64,000 bases of DNA from Clostridiales bacterium (GCA_017551625.1 JAFZLF010000038.1:1-64000); one strand, 5' to 3'; shown: positions 17,746 to 27,351, counted from the stretch's first letter. The notes: generated by a model not told the origin, from the sequence alone. Numbers and translations are program-made.

Positions 17746-19116
17746 GTGGATAAGGTAAAGACGATTCTTGTAGTAGATGACAGCAAAGCGAATCTGATGC
17801 TGGCCAAGCAGGCGCTCGATGAGTTCTATCAGGTGAGTCTGGTCACATCCGGTCAGATGGCACTGCGTTTCCTGGAAAAAAGAGTGCCGGATCTGATCCT
17901 TCTGGACATCAACATGCCGGAGATGGATGGTCTGGAGACGCTCCGACAGATACGCGCCAATCATGATTTCCATGATGTGCCGGTCATTTTTCTTACGGCG
18001 AAGACGGACCCGGAGACCGAGGTCGAGTGTCTCAAACTCGGAGCGGCCGACTTCATCGGTAAGCCCTTCGTCCCGGAGGTCATGCGCAGCCGTGTCGCCA
18101 GGACGCTCGAACTCGAAGAATTCCGAAGACTGGCCGAGAAGCGCGCCAAGAGGTTCGAAAGTATCGCGTCCAAGGACCCGATGACGGGACTGTGGAACCG
18201 CTCGTATCTTACCCAGAAGATCGAGGTGAGCCTGGCCAAGGGGGCACAGGCCGCCTACATGATCGTCGATGTCGACCACTTCAAGAGTGTCAACGATAAG
18301 CTCGGCCATATTGTCGGAGACCAGGTCCTGAACCGCCTCGCCCACATGATGATCGATGCATTTCCCGATGAGATCGTCGGACGACTCGGCGGAGATGAAT
18401 TTGTTATTTTCATGGAGAATCCGCCGGAGCACGACGTGCTCTGTGCCCGGATCCACGCTTTTCAGACGGCTGTAAACGATGAGCTGCGCGAGGCGACGAA
18501 CGGCATCGCGACGCTGTCGATCGGTATCGCGCTGGCGCCGCAGGACGGCAATAACATGGATACGCTGTACGATAAAGCCGACCGCGCGCTCTATGTCGTA
18601 AAGAAAGAGGGCAGGAACAATTTCCGCTTCTACACCTCGACACTTCCGTCGAAGCAGGCGAAGCTCGACCGCCCTGATGCGATCGAGATGAATATCCGTA
18701 CCCTGATGCAGCAGCTGAAGGAACCGGGTACCATCCGCGGCGCTTACTGGCAGGACTACGAGCCGTTCCTCGCGATCTTCCGCTTCATCGAGCGTATGCT
18801 CGCGAGATCCGAGCAGACCTTCTGCGTGATGCTCGCGACACTGCTGGATCCGGAAGGAAATGTTCTCGATCCGGTGATCCTCGAGCCGGCCATGGATGTG
18901 CTCTTCACGGCGATCCAGGATACACTCCGAAAAGGGGATGTTTTCACGAAGTTCAGCGGTTCGCAGTATATCATCATGCTGCCGTCGGCGAAGGCCGAGG
19001 TGGGCGCGAAGATCGCGCGCGACCGTCTGCAGGGGCGTTTCGATGCCACCAATAAGAATCCGGAAGTGGTACTCAAGCTCGACCTGACCATGATGGATAT
19101 GGTGGAACGTGCCTGA
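17746..19116 (+). CDS. Response regulator with GGDEF domain (diguanylate cyclase)
   Basis: 456 residues, GTG start with TAGGAGAA 6 nt upstream, three nt after the kinase gene. The receiver at 1-125 has VVDDS, phospho-aspartate D54 in LILLDINMPEMDG and the lysine in GKPF. The GGDEF domain (about 145-300) is intact: DPMTGLWNR and RLGGDEFV (about 211-218). It should make cyclic di-GMP when phosphorylated by the neighbouring hybrid kinase. The last 145 residues look like a second, decayed GGDEF-type fold, since GDVFTKFSGSQYIIML aligns with the usual motif region but lacks GGDEF. Confidence 0.9.
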   Translation: MDKVKTILVVDDSKANLMLAKQALDEFYQVSLVTSGQMALRFLEKRVPDLILLDINMPEMDGLETLRQIRANHDFHDVPVIFLTAKTDPETEVECLKLGAADFIGKPFVPEVMRSRVARTLELEEFRRLAEKRAKRFESIASKDPMTGLWNRSYLTQKIEVSLAKGAQAAYMIVDVDHFKSVNDKLGHIVGDQVLNRLAHMMIDAFPDEIVGRLGGDEFVIFMENPPEHDVLCARIHAFQTAVNDELREATNGIATLSIGIALAPQDGNNMDTLYDKADRALYVVKKEGRNNFRFYTSTLPSKQAKLDRPDAIEMNIRTLMQQLKEPGTIRGAYWQDYEPFLAIFRFIERMLARSEQTFCVMLATLLDPEGNVLDPVILEPAMDVLFTAIQDTLRKGDVFTKFSGSQYIIMLPSAKAEVGAKIARDRLQGRFDATNKNPEVVLKLDLTMMDMVERA

Positions 19117-19161
19117 TTGTGGTAAACTTATAAAGTTAATCGTTTATATGGAGGCAGAAAG

Positions 19162-20451
19162 ATGCTGGATATCAAATTTGTCCGTGCCAATCCGGACATC
19201 GTGAAAGAAAACATCAAGAAGAAGTTTCAGGATGACAAGCTCCCGCTGGTGGACGAGGTCATCGCATACGATAAGGAGCTCCGCGAGGCGAAGACCCGCG
19301 TGGAGTATCTGCGTTCCCAGAGAAACTCGATCAGTAAGCAGATCGGCGCGCTGATGGCGCAGGGCAAAAAGGACGAGGCCGAGGAAGCGAAGAAGCAGGT
19401 CGCGGCGATGGCCGACGAGATGGCGGCTCTCGATGTCAAGGAGCAGGAACTCACCGAGAAAGTCAGAAAGATCATGCTCGTGATCCCGAACATCATCGAC
19501 GACTCTGTGCCGATCGGTAAGGATGACAGTGAGAACGTCGAGAATGAGCGCTTCGGCGAGCCGGTCGTACCGGACTTCGAGATCCCGTATCATGTGGATA
19601 TCATGGAGAGTTTCGACGGTATCGATCTCGATGCCGCGAGAAAGACATCCGGTAACGGCTTCTATTATCTCCGCGGCGATATCGCGAGACTGCACTCCGC
19701 GATCCTTTCCTACGCGAGAGACTTCATGATCGACCGCGGTTTTACTTACTATGTGCCGCCTTTCATGATCCGTTCTGCTGTCGTGGACGGCGTGATGAGT
19801 TTTTCCGAAATGGAGAACATGATGTATAAGATCGAGGGTGAAGACCTCTATCTGATCGGTACTTCCGAGCACTCCATGATCGGTAAGTTCATCGATTCCA
19901 TCATCGATGAGGCGGATCTGCCGCAGACCCTTACTTCCTATTCTCCTTGCTTCCGTAAGGAAGTCGGTGCGCACGGCATCGAGGAGAGAGGTGTGTACCG
20001 TATCCATCAGTTCGAGAAGCAGGAGATGATCGTCGTCTGCAAGCCCGAGGAGAGTATGGACTGGTATAACAAGCTCTGGAAGAATTCCGTTGATTTCTTC
20101 CGTTCTCTGGATATCCCGGTAAGAACACTCGAGTGCTGCTCGGGTGACCTTGCGGACCTGAAGGTCAAGTCCTGTGACGTCGAGGCATGGTCTCCGCGTC
20201 AGAAGAAGTACTTCGAGGTCGGTTCCTGCAGTAACCTCGGTGATGCACAGGCCCGCCGTCTCGGTATCCGCATCAGAAATAAAGAGAAGGGCAACTACCT
20301 GGCGCATACTCTGAATAATACTGTTGTCGCGCCGCCGCGTATGCTGATCGCGTTCCTCGAGAATAACCTCAATGCTGACGGATCCGTCAATATTCCGGAA
20401 CCGCTCCGCATGTACATGGGAGGAAAGGAGAAACTTCTCCCGAAGAAGTAA
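19162..20451 (+). CDS. serS: Seryl-tRNA synthetase
   Basis: Class II aminoacyl-tRNA synthetase charging tRNA-Ser. 429 residues. An N-terminal coiled-coil tRNA-binding arm (about 30-100) is rich in Lys, Glu and Ala. Motif 2 is CFRKEVGAHGIEERG with RIHQFEK, and motif 3 is TLNNTVVAPPRML. The motif 2 and 3 wording follows a clostridial/archaeal-like SerS variant rather than the E. coli type. GGAGG precedes ATG 19162. No T-box motif is present in the 45-nt gap. It is followed 15 nt later by an anchored protein gene. Confidence 0.95.
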   Translation: MLDIKFVRANPDIVKENIKKKFQDDKLPLVDEVIAYDKELREAKTRVEYLRSQRNSISKQIGALMAQGKKDEAEEAKKQVAAMADEMAALDVKEQELTEKVRKIMLVIPNIIDDSVPIGKDDSENVENERFGEPVVPDFEIPYHVDIMESFDGIDLDAARKTSGNGFYYLRGDIARLHSAILSYARDFMIDRGFTYYVPPFMIRSAVVDGVMSFSEMENMMYKIEGEDLYLIGTSEHSMIGKFIDSIIDEADLPQTLTSYSPCFRKEVGAHGIEERGVYRIHQFEKQEMIVVCKPEESMDWYNKLWKNSVDFFRSLDIPVRTLECCSGDLADLKVKSCDVEAWSPRQKKYFEVGSCSNLGDAQARRLGIRIRNKEKGNYLAHTLNNTVVAPPRMLIAFLENNLNADGSVNIPEPLRMYMGGKEKLLPKK

Positions 20452-20466
20452 TGAGGGAATATATAT

Positions 20467-21510
20467 ATGAACTCGGAGTTTTTCCAAAATAAGAAATATC
20501 TCATCCTTCTCGGGATCAATATCTTCGTCGTGGTCGTCGTTATTCTGGTGCTGGTGTTTGCGAAGCCTTTCCAGTCTAAAAAGTCGCCGGAAATCACCGC
20601 GCCGAGTACTTCCATTACTGAACCGACGAAGCCGCAGGCGACCGATGTGAATATTCCGAAGTCCGCGGAGCTGGATCGGGATGCCATGGCGATGTATACG
20701 GATATGCCGTCTCTTATGGGACTTCGAGTCGTATCTGAGAAGACAGAAGACGGGAAGTATTACACGGCCTGGCGCGCGGAACTGGACATGGACTTTGACG
20801 GCGACGGGAGTATCGAGACGATCAATGTCTCTCTGGACGATCACAGCGAATCTTTCTATGTTCTGGTAAATAAGGACGGAAATATCCTGGATTATGTCGT
20901 TCCGGGAACCGAGTTCTCATATAAGAGTGAGTATTCCGCGAAGGCCTGTAAGGGCGAACTCCGTGCATATTCGATCGACATCGACAGCAGCGACCCGTAT
21001 ACCGAAGTGGCTGTGGAGATGCCGCGTGACAATTGGGAAGAGACACAGACGCTCGTGGTCCGTTTCGATGGATCGGCGATCCATGCCTCGATGGTACACG
21101 GGAAGATCACGGGTGTGTCCAATTCGGGACTGATCCAGTTTGCTTTCTATGATTCCGTTTACGGACGCCATAATCTCTACCGTACGTACATGATCACAAA
21201 TGATACGGATTTTCTCGTCGCGAAGACGAACTATTTCTTCACGAATACCAATGTGGAGAGATCTTCCTATCTATATAACCCGAACTTCGACATCGAATGC
21301 TATAATCTCTCCGGCGATCCGGTCACGATCGTGTCCGGTTCGACTTTCTACTGGCTCAGAACGGATAATGAGACCTATGTGGATGTGATGACTACAGACG
21401 GAGATGTCTACCGGCTCTCGATCAGCAAAGAAGTGATCGAGTATTCGAGCGGTCCGCAGACCATCTATCGTCTCTGCGGCCACTACGCGGCGGATATCAC
21501 GACGAGATAA
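20467..21510 (+). CDS. Unknown membrane-anchored extracellular protein
   Basis: 347 residues. One membrane helix at about 10-33 is followed by a Ser/Thr/Pro/Glu linker (about 38-65) and an extracellular domain of about 280 residues. Near residue 105 the stretch MDFDGDGSIETINV resembles a calcium-binding FG-GAP/VCBS-like loop. I do not recognise the family. It lies 15 nt behind serS and 40 nt before pssA, so it may be cotranscribed with them. A role in sensing or binding at the cell surface is only a guess. Confidence 0.75.
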   Translation: MNSEFFQNKKYLILLGINIFVVVVVILVLVFAKPFQSKKSPEITAPSTSITEPTKPQATDVNIPKSAELDRDAMAMYTDMPSLMGLRVVSEKTEDGKYYTAWRAELDMDFDGDGSIETINVSLDDHSESFYVLVNKDGNILDYVVPGTEFSYKSEYSAKACKGELRAYSIDIDSSDPYTEVAVEMPRDNWEETQTLVVRFDGSAIHASMVHGKITGVSNSGLIQFAFYDSVYGRHNLYRTYMITNDTDFLVAKTNYFFTNTNVERSSYLYNPNFDIECYNLSGDPVTIVSGSTFYWLRTDNETYVDVMTTDGDVYRLSISKEVIEYSSGPQTIYRLCGHYAADITTR

Positions 21511-21550
21511 AGCGGACAGATACGAATAGAGAGGTAGAGGAAGAGAAACA

Positions 21551-22216
21551 GTGGCAGAAAAAGGAAACGGTAACAAAGGTCTGGAGAGATGCTGTATCGG
21601 TTATTACGGCCGGTCGGTCGTTCTTACCTATATCGGGCTTGCGTTTGCCGTTGTCGGCATCTGTTTCGCGTATGTTACGAATCTCACATGGTCTGTCGTC
21701 TGCCTCATCGTCGCGGGTGTCTGCGACATGTTCGACGGAAAGATCGCCAGGGCGTGCCCGAACCGTACCGAGAAAGAAAAGGACTTCGGCGTTCAGATCG
21801 ACTCACTCTCGGATACAGTAGCGTTCGTCGTCCTTCCGGTCCTGATCTCACTGGAGATGGGGCATCAGGGACCGATCAGCATCGGGATCGCCGTGCTCTA
21901 TGTGCTCTGCGGCGTCATCCGTCTCGGGTATTTCAACGTTCTCTGCGCACACAGTAATCCGGATGAACCGATCAAGGCCTATACCGGACTTCCCGTTACC
22001 TCGGCGGCGATCATTTTCCCGTCGCTGTGGCTGATCTCCCGCTTCATCACGCGCTTCTCGACGACGATCATGTACGGCGGGATCATGTTCCTGACGGCAG
22101 TCCTGTTCGTCTCGAGGATCAAGATCAGAAAACCGAAGGGCATCGCATACTACATCTTTACGATCGTGGCTGTGATCGGCATCGCCGTACTACTCTATCT
22201 GCAGTACGGAAGATAA
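21551..22216 (+). CDS. pssA: CDP-diacylglycerol--serine O-phosphatidyltransferase
   Basis: Makes phosphatidylserine from CDP-diacylglycerol and serine in the membrane. 221 residues, with GTG start after GAGGAAGAGAAAC. The CDP-alcohol phosphatidyltransferase signature reads FDGKIAR, then after a 12-residue insert FGVQIDSLSD, and provides the catalytic aspartates. The insert RTEKEKDFG is typical of clostridial PssA. About six to seven hydrophobic segments follow. It is 11 nt from coaW, so it may be part of a longer operon starting at or before serS. Confidence 0.87.
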   Translation: MAEKGNGNKGLERCCIGYYGRSVVLTYIGLAFAVVGICFAYVTNLTWSVVCLIVAGVCDMFDGKIARACPNRTEKEKDFGVQIDSLSDTVAFVVLPVLISLEMGHQGPISIGIAVLYVLCGVIRLGYFNVLCAHSNPDEPIKAYTGLPVTSAAIIFPSLWLISRFITRFSTTIMYGGIMFLTAVLFVSRIKIRKPKGIAYYIFTIVAVIGIAVLLYLQYGR

Positions 22217-22227
22217 GGAGAAAGAAA

Positions 22228-23046
22228 ATGGGTATTATTGTTGGACTCGATGTGGGCGGAAGCACCACGAAAGTCGTCGGAATGGATAAAGATCAGATCA
22301 TCGGGAATAAGATCGTCAAGGCAGACGATCCGGTGACATCGGCTTTTGGCGCGCTGGGAAAACTGATGGACTCCTACGATCTGAAAATCTCGGATATCGA
22401 GAGACTGAAGATCACGGGTGTCGGAGCATCGTTCCCGAACGGGAACCTCCTCGGGATCCCGACCACGCGTATCCAGGAGTTCTTCGCGACCGGACAGGGC
22501 GGACTTTTCCTGTCGGGACTTGATCACGCTGTCGTTGTCAGCATGGGCACCGGCACGGCTTTTGTCGAGGCCACGAAGTCGGATGTGCGGCATATCATCG
22601 GTTCCGGTGTGGGCGGCGGTACACTCGTGGGCCTGGCAAATTGTGCACTAAATATGCGTGATTTCGACCTCATCGCGGATCTGGCCCGTGACGGAAACCT
22701 CAATCATGTGGACCTGACGATCGGCGATATTTCCCATGCCGCGATCCCCGGACTTACGATGGATACGACAGCTTCGAACTTCGGTAAGATGCAGGAAGAC
22801 GCCAGTAAGTCCGACGTGGCGTACGGCCTTTTCAACGTGGTATTCCAGTCGATCGGTACGATGGCGGTCTTAGCGGCGAGAAACGCGGGACTTAAGGACG
22901 TCGTTTTCACCGGGCAGGCGACCAAGGCGCCGATGTGCAGTACAATTTATAAGAATTTCTCCGAGCTCTATAACATCAACTTCGTTGTGCCGCAGATGTC
23001 GGAATTTGCGACAGCTATCGGTGCGGCGATCGCGACTGAGGAGTGA
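22228..23046 (+). CDS. coaW: Type II pantothenate kinase
   Basis: Phosphorylates pantothenate in coenzyme A synthesis; cytoplasmic; ASKHA fold. 272 residues. Phosphate loop 1 GLDVGGSTTKVVG lies near the N-terminus, SMGTGTAFV near residue 110 and GSGVGGGTLVGLA near 130. TGQATKAP lies near the C-terminus. ATG 22228 is chosen for the AAGGAG site 8 nt upstream; the longer frame overlaps pssA. An alternative is a BadF-type kinase, but size and motifs fit type II CoaA/CoaW better. Confidence 0.88.
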   Translation: MGIIVGLDVGGSTTKVVGMDKDQIIGNKIVKADDPVTSAFGALGKLMDSYDLKISDIERLKITGVGASFPNGNLLGIPTTRIQEFFATGQGGLFLSGLDHAVVVSMGTGTAFVEATKSDVRHIIGSGVGGGTLVGLANCALNMRDFDLIADLARDGNLNHVDLTIGDISHAAIPGLTMDTTASNFGKMQEDASKSDVAYGLFNVVFQSIGTMAVLAARNAGLKDVVFTGQATKAPMCSTIYKNFSELYNINFVVPQMSEFATAIGAAIATEE

Positions 23047-23051
23047 TCTGG

Positions 23052-23888
23052 ATGGGGGACAGTGCCGGTATGGTTTCCGGTGGGAAGACTAAACTTCAGA
23101 AGAACGGAAGAAATCGTGCCTTTGAACTGGATCTTCTGCGTGGTTTCGCGATCTTCATGATGATCCTCCATCACTTCGCCTACGATCTGCGGTATATCTT
23201 CCAGTACGATGTTTTTGCTTTTATCGGCGCGGAATGTGACTGGTTCTGGGCCTTCGTGCACCCGTTCTTCATCTTCATTTTCGTCGGTGTTTCCGGGATA
23301 TGCTGCCAGTTCTCGAGGAATAACTTCCGAAGATCCGGCAAGCTCGCGCTCGTGGCCATCGCTTTCTCTGTCGTAACCGTGACGGCAGACCATTTCCTCG
23401 ATCTGGGCTGTGCGATATATTTTAATGTGCTCCATGTCCTCGCCATCGCGACGTTCCTGTTCGCGGTATTCGATTACTTCGAGCAGAAGAAGACCGGCGG
23501 TAGAAAGAGCAGGGGAGGCGATATGGTGCTTCTTCTGATCGTGGCGCTCTTTATGTGGCTCCTGCACGCTATTCCTTTCTACGAAGGCACGATCCACAAT
23601 AAGTGGATATTCATCCTGGGCATCACGCCGCATCCGGACTCCATCATGACGATGGGCGACGAGCTCGGACTGATCCCGTGGATCGGTGTGTTCTTCCTGG
23701 GTGTACTGATCGGACGGCACGTATATCAGGAGAAGGAGACGATCTTCCCGAACTGCCCGAAGGCTGTCCATGCCGTGAGCCGGCCTTTTGAGTGGATCGG
23801 CAGAAATTCCCTCCTGGTGTATCTGATCCACCAGCCGATCGTGCTGGGGATCCTCTATGCGCTTGACGCGATCGGGGTGCTGCCGTGA
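23052..23888 (+). CDS. Heparan-alpha-glucosaminide N-acetyltransferase-like membrane protein (DUF1624)
   Basis: 278 residues with about seven hydrophobic segments. The N-terminal motif FELDLLRGFAIFMMILHHF is the signature of DUF1624/HGSNAT-type membrane acyltransferases, with a conserved His in the second half of the helix. ATG 23052 is preferred to GTG 23043 because GAGGAG lies 8 nt upstream of it. Proteins of this type transfer acyl groups to extracellular sugars; the acceptor here is unknown. The gene overlaps the next by GTGA. Confidence 0.82.
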   Translation: MGDSAGMVSGGKTKLQKNGRNRAFELDLLRGFAIFMMILHHFAYDLRYIFQYDVFAFIGAECDWFWAFVHPFFIFIFVGVSGICCQFSRNNFRRSGKLALVAIAFSVVTVTADHFLDLGCAIYFNVLHVLAIATFLFAVFDYFEQKKTGGRKSRGGDMVLLLIVALFMWLLHAIPFYEGTIHNKWIFILGITPHPDSIMTMGDELGLIPWIGVFFLGVLIGRHVYQEKETIFPNCPKAVHAVSRPFEWIGRNSLLVYLIHQPIVLGILYALDAIGVLP

Positions 23889-25126
23889 GTTCTTTTTTTC
23901 GCCGAAACACGAAAGTAGCACCGGATCCGGAGACGTTATGTGAAAACTCCGGAAGCGAAAAAACCGGAAGTGAACGCTCCGGGAAGATGCCCGCATGGAT
24001 CGGAAAGTGGGGGATCGGCTTGATCCTTCCGCTGGTTCTCCTCGCGTCTTTTGCGCTCCTTCAGAAGTTTCTTATGCAGTTCCGTGGTACGGGAGAATAT
24101 TACTCCTGTAAGATTTTTCCGATCGTATCTTTCCTTCCGGTCAAGCTCTCCTCGCTGGTACCGGTCTCGCTTACCGAGATCTTCGTCGTGACACTGGTGC
24201 TGTCTTCGCCGGTCCTTCTGGCGCTCTTTATCATCCGTATACGAAGAGCCGTGAAAGAGAAGCGCGGCAAGAAATTCTTCTTCCGCGTCGGACGTTTCAC
24301 GGCGTGGATGCTCTTTACCATCTATGCGCTCTTTATGCTGCTTCACGGCTTAAACTACACACGCCGTCCTCTCGAAGAAAGCCTCGGCTTCGGAAGAAGG
24401 GCCTATACGGTCGAAGAACTGAAGGAAGTGTATATCTGGGTAGTCGACGGGCTTAATGTGTCAAGACTCGAGTCATGTGAAGATGCGCGAGGCGTGATCT
24501 CTTATCCCGGCGGCGTCGAGAAATTTCTCTCCGATATGGAGACACTCTACGAGGAATCGGCAGAAGATCTTGCTCCGATCATCGGAAATGCCGGCCGGCC
24601 GAAGCGCGTCGCACTGTCGCACTACTGGTCCTACACATATATCGTCGGCATGTATTTCCCGTTCTTCGGAGAACCGAATATCAATGTAGATGTCGAGATG
24701 TCCGAGATCCTCTTTAATGCTGCGCATGAGATGAGCCATATGCACGGTTTTGCCGTCGAGAATGACGCGAATCTGGCAGCGATGCTGATCTGTATCAACA
24801 GCGATTGCCCGGAACTGCGGTATACCGGTTTCTGCGAGGCGCTCGATCTGATCTTCGTGGAACTGATGTATGCTTTTAACACCGATACGAAGGGCTTCGA
24901 GGAATTTGTCGTACGTCATCCGATCGTGGACGGTTACTTCCGTGATGATGATGCCAGAAGCGCCTACTGGGAGAAGATCGATCCGCCACAGATCGTCTCC
25001 GATGCGTCTGAGGCGGCCAATGATACATTTCTTAAGGCCAACCAGCAGGAAGAGGGCGTGCAGAGCTATAACATGCCGAGATCCAATATCGCCGATTACT
25101 ACTTCACGCATGTGAAGGGGAAATAA
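23885..25126 (+). CDS. DUF3810 membrane protein with zincin-like motif
   Basis: 413 residues. A short polar N-terminus is followed by three helices (about 38-65, 95-120, 138-160) and a large C-terminal domain. HEMSH at about residues 281-285, followed by GFAVENDANLAA, matches the HExxH zinc pattern with a downstream acidic residue, as in gluzincin-like proteases. The DUF3810 family shares this. The start GTG overlaps the preceding stop, so translation is coupled. Protease activity is inferred from the motif only. Confidence 0.8.
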   Translation: MSSFFRRNTKVAPDPETLCENSGSEKTGSERSGKMPAWIGKWGIGLILPLVLLASFALLQKFLMQFRGTGEYYSCKIFPIVSFLPVKLSSLVPVSLTEIFVVTLVLSSPVLLALFIIRIRRAVKEKRGKKFFFRVGRFTAWMLFTIYALFMLLHGLNYTRRPLEESLGFGRRAYTVEELKEVYIWVVDGLNVSRLESCEDARGVISYPGGVEKFLSDMETLYEESAEDLAPIIGNAGRPKRVALSHYWSYTYIVGMYFPFFGEPNINVDVEMSEILFNAAHEMSHMHGFAVENDANLAAMLICINSDCPELRYTGFCEALDLIFVELMYAFNTDTKGFEEFVVRHPIVDGYFRDDDARSAYWEKIDPPQIVSDASEAANDTFLKANQQEEGVQSYNMPRSNIADYYFTHVKGK

Positions 25127-25185
25127 TACTTCTGTTGTAAAAGCATGCGAAAAGACGAAGAAGGAGAAGATTCGTGGGAGGAGAG

Positions 25186-26721
25186 ATGAACACATCCCGG
25201 ATAGAAGTGCGATGCGAAGGACATGATTTCTTCTATCCTGTCAGCGATATTCTCCGCTTATTTACCGGGGCGATCCCTCGTGAAGAACATGCTGATGCTC
25301 TTCCGGATACGCTTTCCGGCCGTGTTGTCTGTGATGTGGGACGCGTACTCCCGGACGGGGTGGAGATCGTGATCCGAAGCCGTGTGACAGACGAAATCGT
25401 GGAGACTTTCGTGGAAACGTCCTCATTTCCAGGTGAAGAAGAAAACGAGCATAATGCCTGCGGTGACGAGTCATGCGGACAGGAGAAGAGCGATGCTGTA
25501 TGCATAAATCGGGAAGCGCTCTGCATGCCTCTTAACCGGGAAGTCAAGCGGCAGCTCTATGAGGTCTTGTCTATTGTTCTGAAAAAGTCCTTCCCGTGGG
25601 GATCCCTTACCGGGATCCGGCCGACACAGGTCGCACGAGAATTAGTATCTGAATCGAAGATGACGGACATCTACGGGGTCAGAGCGGATAAAGCCCATCT
25701 GGCGTTCATCACCCGTGATGAAGAGGATCGAGTCCTCGATATGACGGCACCTGACAGCCTTCATGTCTACATCGGTATTCCGTTCTGCCCGACAAGATGC
25801 GCGTACTGTTCTTTTGTCGCGCAGGAAGCACCGAGGAAGACATCGCTTCTTCCTTCGTATGTCGACGCGATGCGTAAAGAGATGGAGCGCGTGCTGCCGA
25901 ATATTGCGCAGAAGATCGAGACACTCTATATCGGCGGAGGTACACCGACGGTACTCGATGCTACGCTCCTTTCAAAACTCATGGATGGAATAAAGGGGAA
26001 CCGTGCTTTTGACGCAGTGAAGGAGATCTGCGTGGAGGCCGGAAGGCCGGATACGATCACAGAAGAGAAACTTCGTGTATTACGCGCGGCAGGCATCACG
26101 AGGATCTGCATCAACCCGCAGACGCTCTGCGATGCGACACTTCTGCGTGTCGGAAGACGTCACACGGCTGACGACTTCGTCCGTGCCTTTGAAATGGCAC
26201 GGGAGATGGGCTTCTCTGTAATCAATACGGACCTGATTGCAGGACTTCCGGGAGAGAGCGCGGAGGAGTTCTGTGAGTCTTTGGACCGGATACTGGACCT
26301 TGCGCCCGAGAATGTTACCGTACATTCGCTGTCGAAGAAACGCCGCTCGGACCTGACGCGTGAAGAGATCCTTCTTCAGGAAAAAGAAGACCTCAGGAAG
26401 ATGGAGACGATGCTGACCTATGCATCCTCCGGACTGATGCGCGCGGGGTATTCTCCTTATTACTTGTATAAACAGAAGGACACGCTGGGCGGACACGAGA
26501 ATGTCGGCTATCAGAAGGGCGGGACGCCGTGCGTCTATAACGTCGCCATGATGAGCGACCGGCGGAGCGTTCTTTCTTTCGGCGCGGGCGGGATGAGTAA
26601 GCGCGTGTTTCCGGGGGATGGGGATGTCCGCGTCGAACGCTGTTCGTGCATCAAGGACCCGATCCAGTACATCGCGAACGTCGAAGCTATGGCGCAGAAG
26701 AAACGTGCCTTTTTCGCTTGA
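25186..26721 (+). CDS. hemZ: HemZ-like coproporphyrinogen III oxidase family radical SAM protein
   Basis: 511 residues. The radical SAM cluster motif CPTRCAYCSF (CxxxCxxC) is near residue 205, followed by LYIGGGTPTVLD and the HemN-like C-terminal region. An N-terminal extension of about 180 residues with MTDIYGVRADKAHLAF is typical of clostridial HemZ. ATG 25186 has GGGAGGAG upstream; GTG 25174 is an alternative. Family members are annotated as oxygen-independent coproporphyrinogen dehydrogenases, but many HemN/HemZ homologues have other roles. No other haem gene is in the window. Confidence 0.83.
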   Translation: MNTSRIEVRCEGHDFFYPVSDILRLFTGAIPREEHADALPDTLSGRVVCDVGRVLPDGVEIVIRSRVTDEIVETFVETSSFPGEEENEHNACGDESCGQEKSDAVCINREALCMPLNREVKRQLYEVLSIVLKKSFPWGSLTGIRPTQVARELVSESKMTDIYGVRADKAHLAFITRDEEDRVLDMTAPDSLHVYIGIPFCPTRCAYCSFVAQEAPRKTSLLPSYVDAMRKEMERVLPNIAQKIETLYIGGGTPTVLDATLLSKLMDGIKGNRAFDAVKEICVEAGRPDTITEEKLRVLRAAGITRICINPQTLCDATLLRVGRRHTADDFVRAFEMAREMGFSVINTDLIAGLPGESAEEFCESLDRILDLAPENVTVHSLSKKRRSDLTREEILLQEKEDLRKMETMLTYASSGLMRAGYSPYYLYKQKDTLGGHENVGYQKGGTPCVYNVAMMSDRRSVLSFGAGGMSKRVFPGDGDVRVERCSCIKDPIQYIANVEAMAQKKRAFFA

Positions 26722-26730
26722 TCGTCAAAA

Positions 26731-26781
26731 GTCGCTGAAGATGTCGCTCTCGAGGCGGTCAAGAGCGACAAGTTGAGCGAC
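26731..26781 (+). other. Nested inverted repeats after hemZ
   Basis: GTCGCT 26731-26736 pairs with AGCGAC 26776-26781, and GTCGCTCT 26743-26750 pairs with AGAGCGAC 26762-26769. No T-run follows. A related arrangement, CGTCGCAG with CTGCGACG, occurs at 28110-28148. It may be a weak terminator or a protein site. Confidence 0.4.
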
Positions 26782-26830
26782 AAATAACCTGTGGTTGCTG
26801 AAACTCTTTGAAAGAAAACGCAATTTGCTG

Positions 26831-26859
26831 TTGACAATATCCTTATTAGGATTTAATAT
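26831..26859 (+). promoter_or_regulatory. Promoter of perR with overlapping dyad
   Basis: TTGACA (26831-26836), a 17-nt spacer and TAATAT (26854-26859). The spacer contains an ATCC-N6-GGAT dyad (26839-26852) in AT-rich surroundings. Its place between -35 and -10 suits an autoregulatory Fur/PerR operator, but the wording is not a standard PerR box. Confidence 0.65.
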
Positions 26860-26952
26860 CAATAATAGAAAAGCACTTGGACACCGAACCGGTGGCCTGA
26901 GTGAATATCGTAAGATCATGCAGCAGGAGCTGTCCGGAAGGAGTTTTCGAGG

Positions 26953-27351
26953 ATGCAGGAAAGGAATACGCTTCAGAAGAGGATCGTGCACGAGACACTG
27001 ATCGAGATGTGCAATCACCCGACTGCAGACGAAGTGGCAGCTGAGGTGCAGAGCCGTTATCCGTCGATCTCGCGCGCGACTGTCTACCGTATTCTTAATA
27101 AACTCGCCGATTCCGGTGAGGCACTCCGCATCCGTATCAACAACGGCGCCGACCATTTCGACCACCAGACCTTCCCGCACTATCACGTGCACTGCAGTGA
27201 GTGCGGCAAAGTCGCGGATGTCGCGATGCCGGTGGAGGAACTGGTCGATATGCTGACCGACACTTCCGGCTACAGGATCTCAGGATATTCACTTCAGTTC
27301 GATGGACTGTGTCCGGAGTGCTGTAAAGAAAAAGAGGAGCGCGGCGCGTGA
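26953..27351 (+). CDS. perR: Fur-family transcriptional regulator, PerR-like
   Basis: 132 residues. The winged-helix DNA-binding part includes [17 protein letters not shown]; the dimer part has a structural zinc site, CSEC (C81, C84) and CPEC (C120, C123), and the metal-site stretch [15 protein letters not shown]. The adjacent reverse rubrerythrin and nearby flavodiiron protein suggest peroxide sensing rather than iron or zinc uptake control. GGAAGG lies upstream of the ATG. PerR is inferred from context and residues; Fur or Zur cannot be strictly excluded. Confidence 0.8.
   Translation: MQERNTLQKRIVHETLIEMCNHPTADEVAAEVQSRYPSISRATVYRILNKLADSGEALRIRINNGADHFDHQTFPHYHVHCSECGKVADVAMPVEELVDMLTDTSGYRISGYSLQFDGLCPECCKEKEERGA

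Noticed and set aside
19117..19161. T-box leader before serS
   Set aside because: The gap to the preceding gene is only 45 nt and has no room for a T-box; no matching motif.
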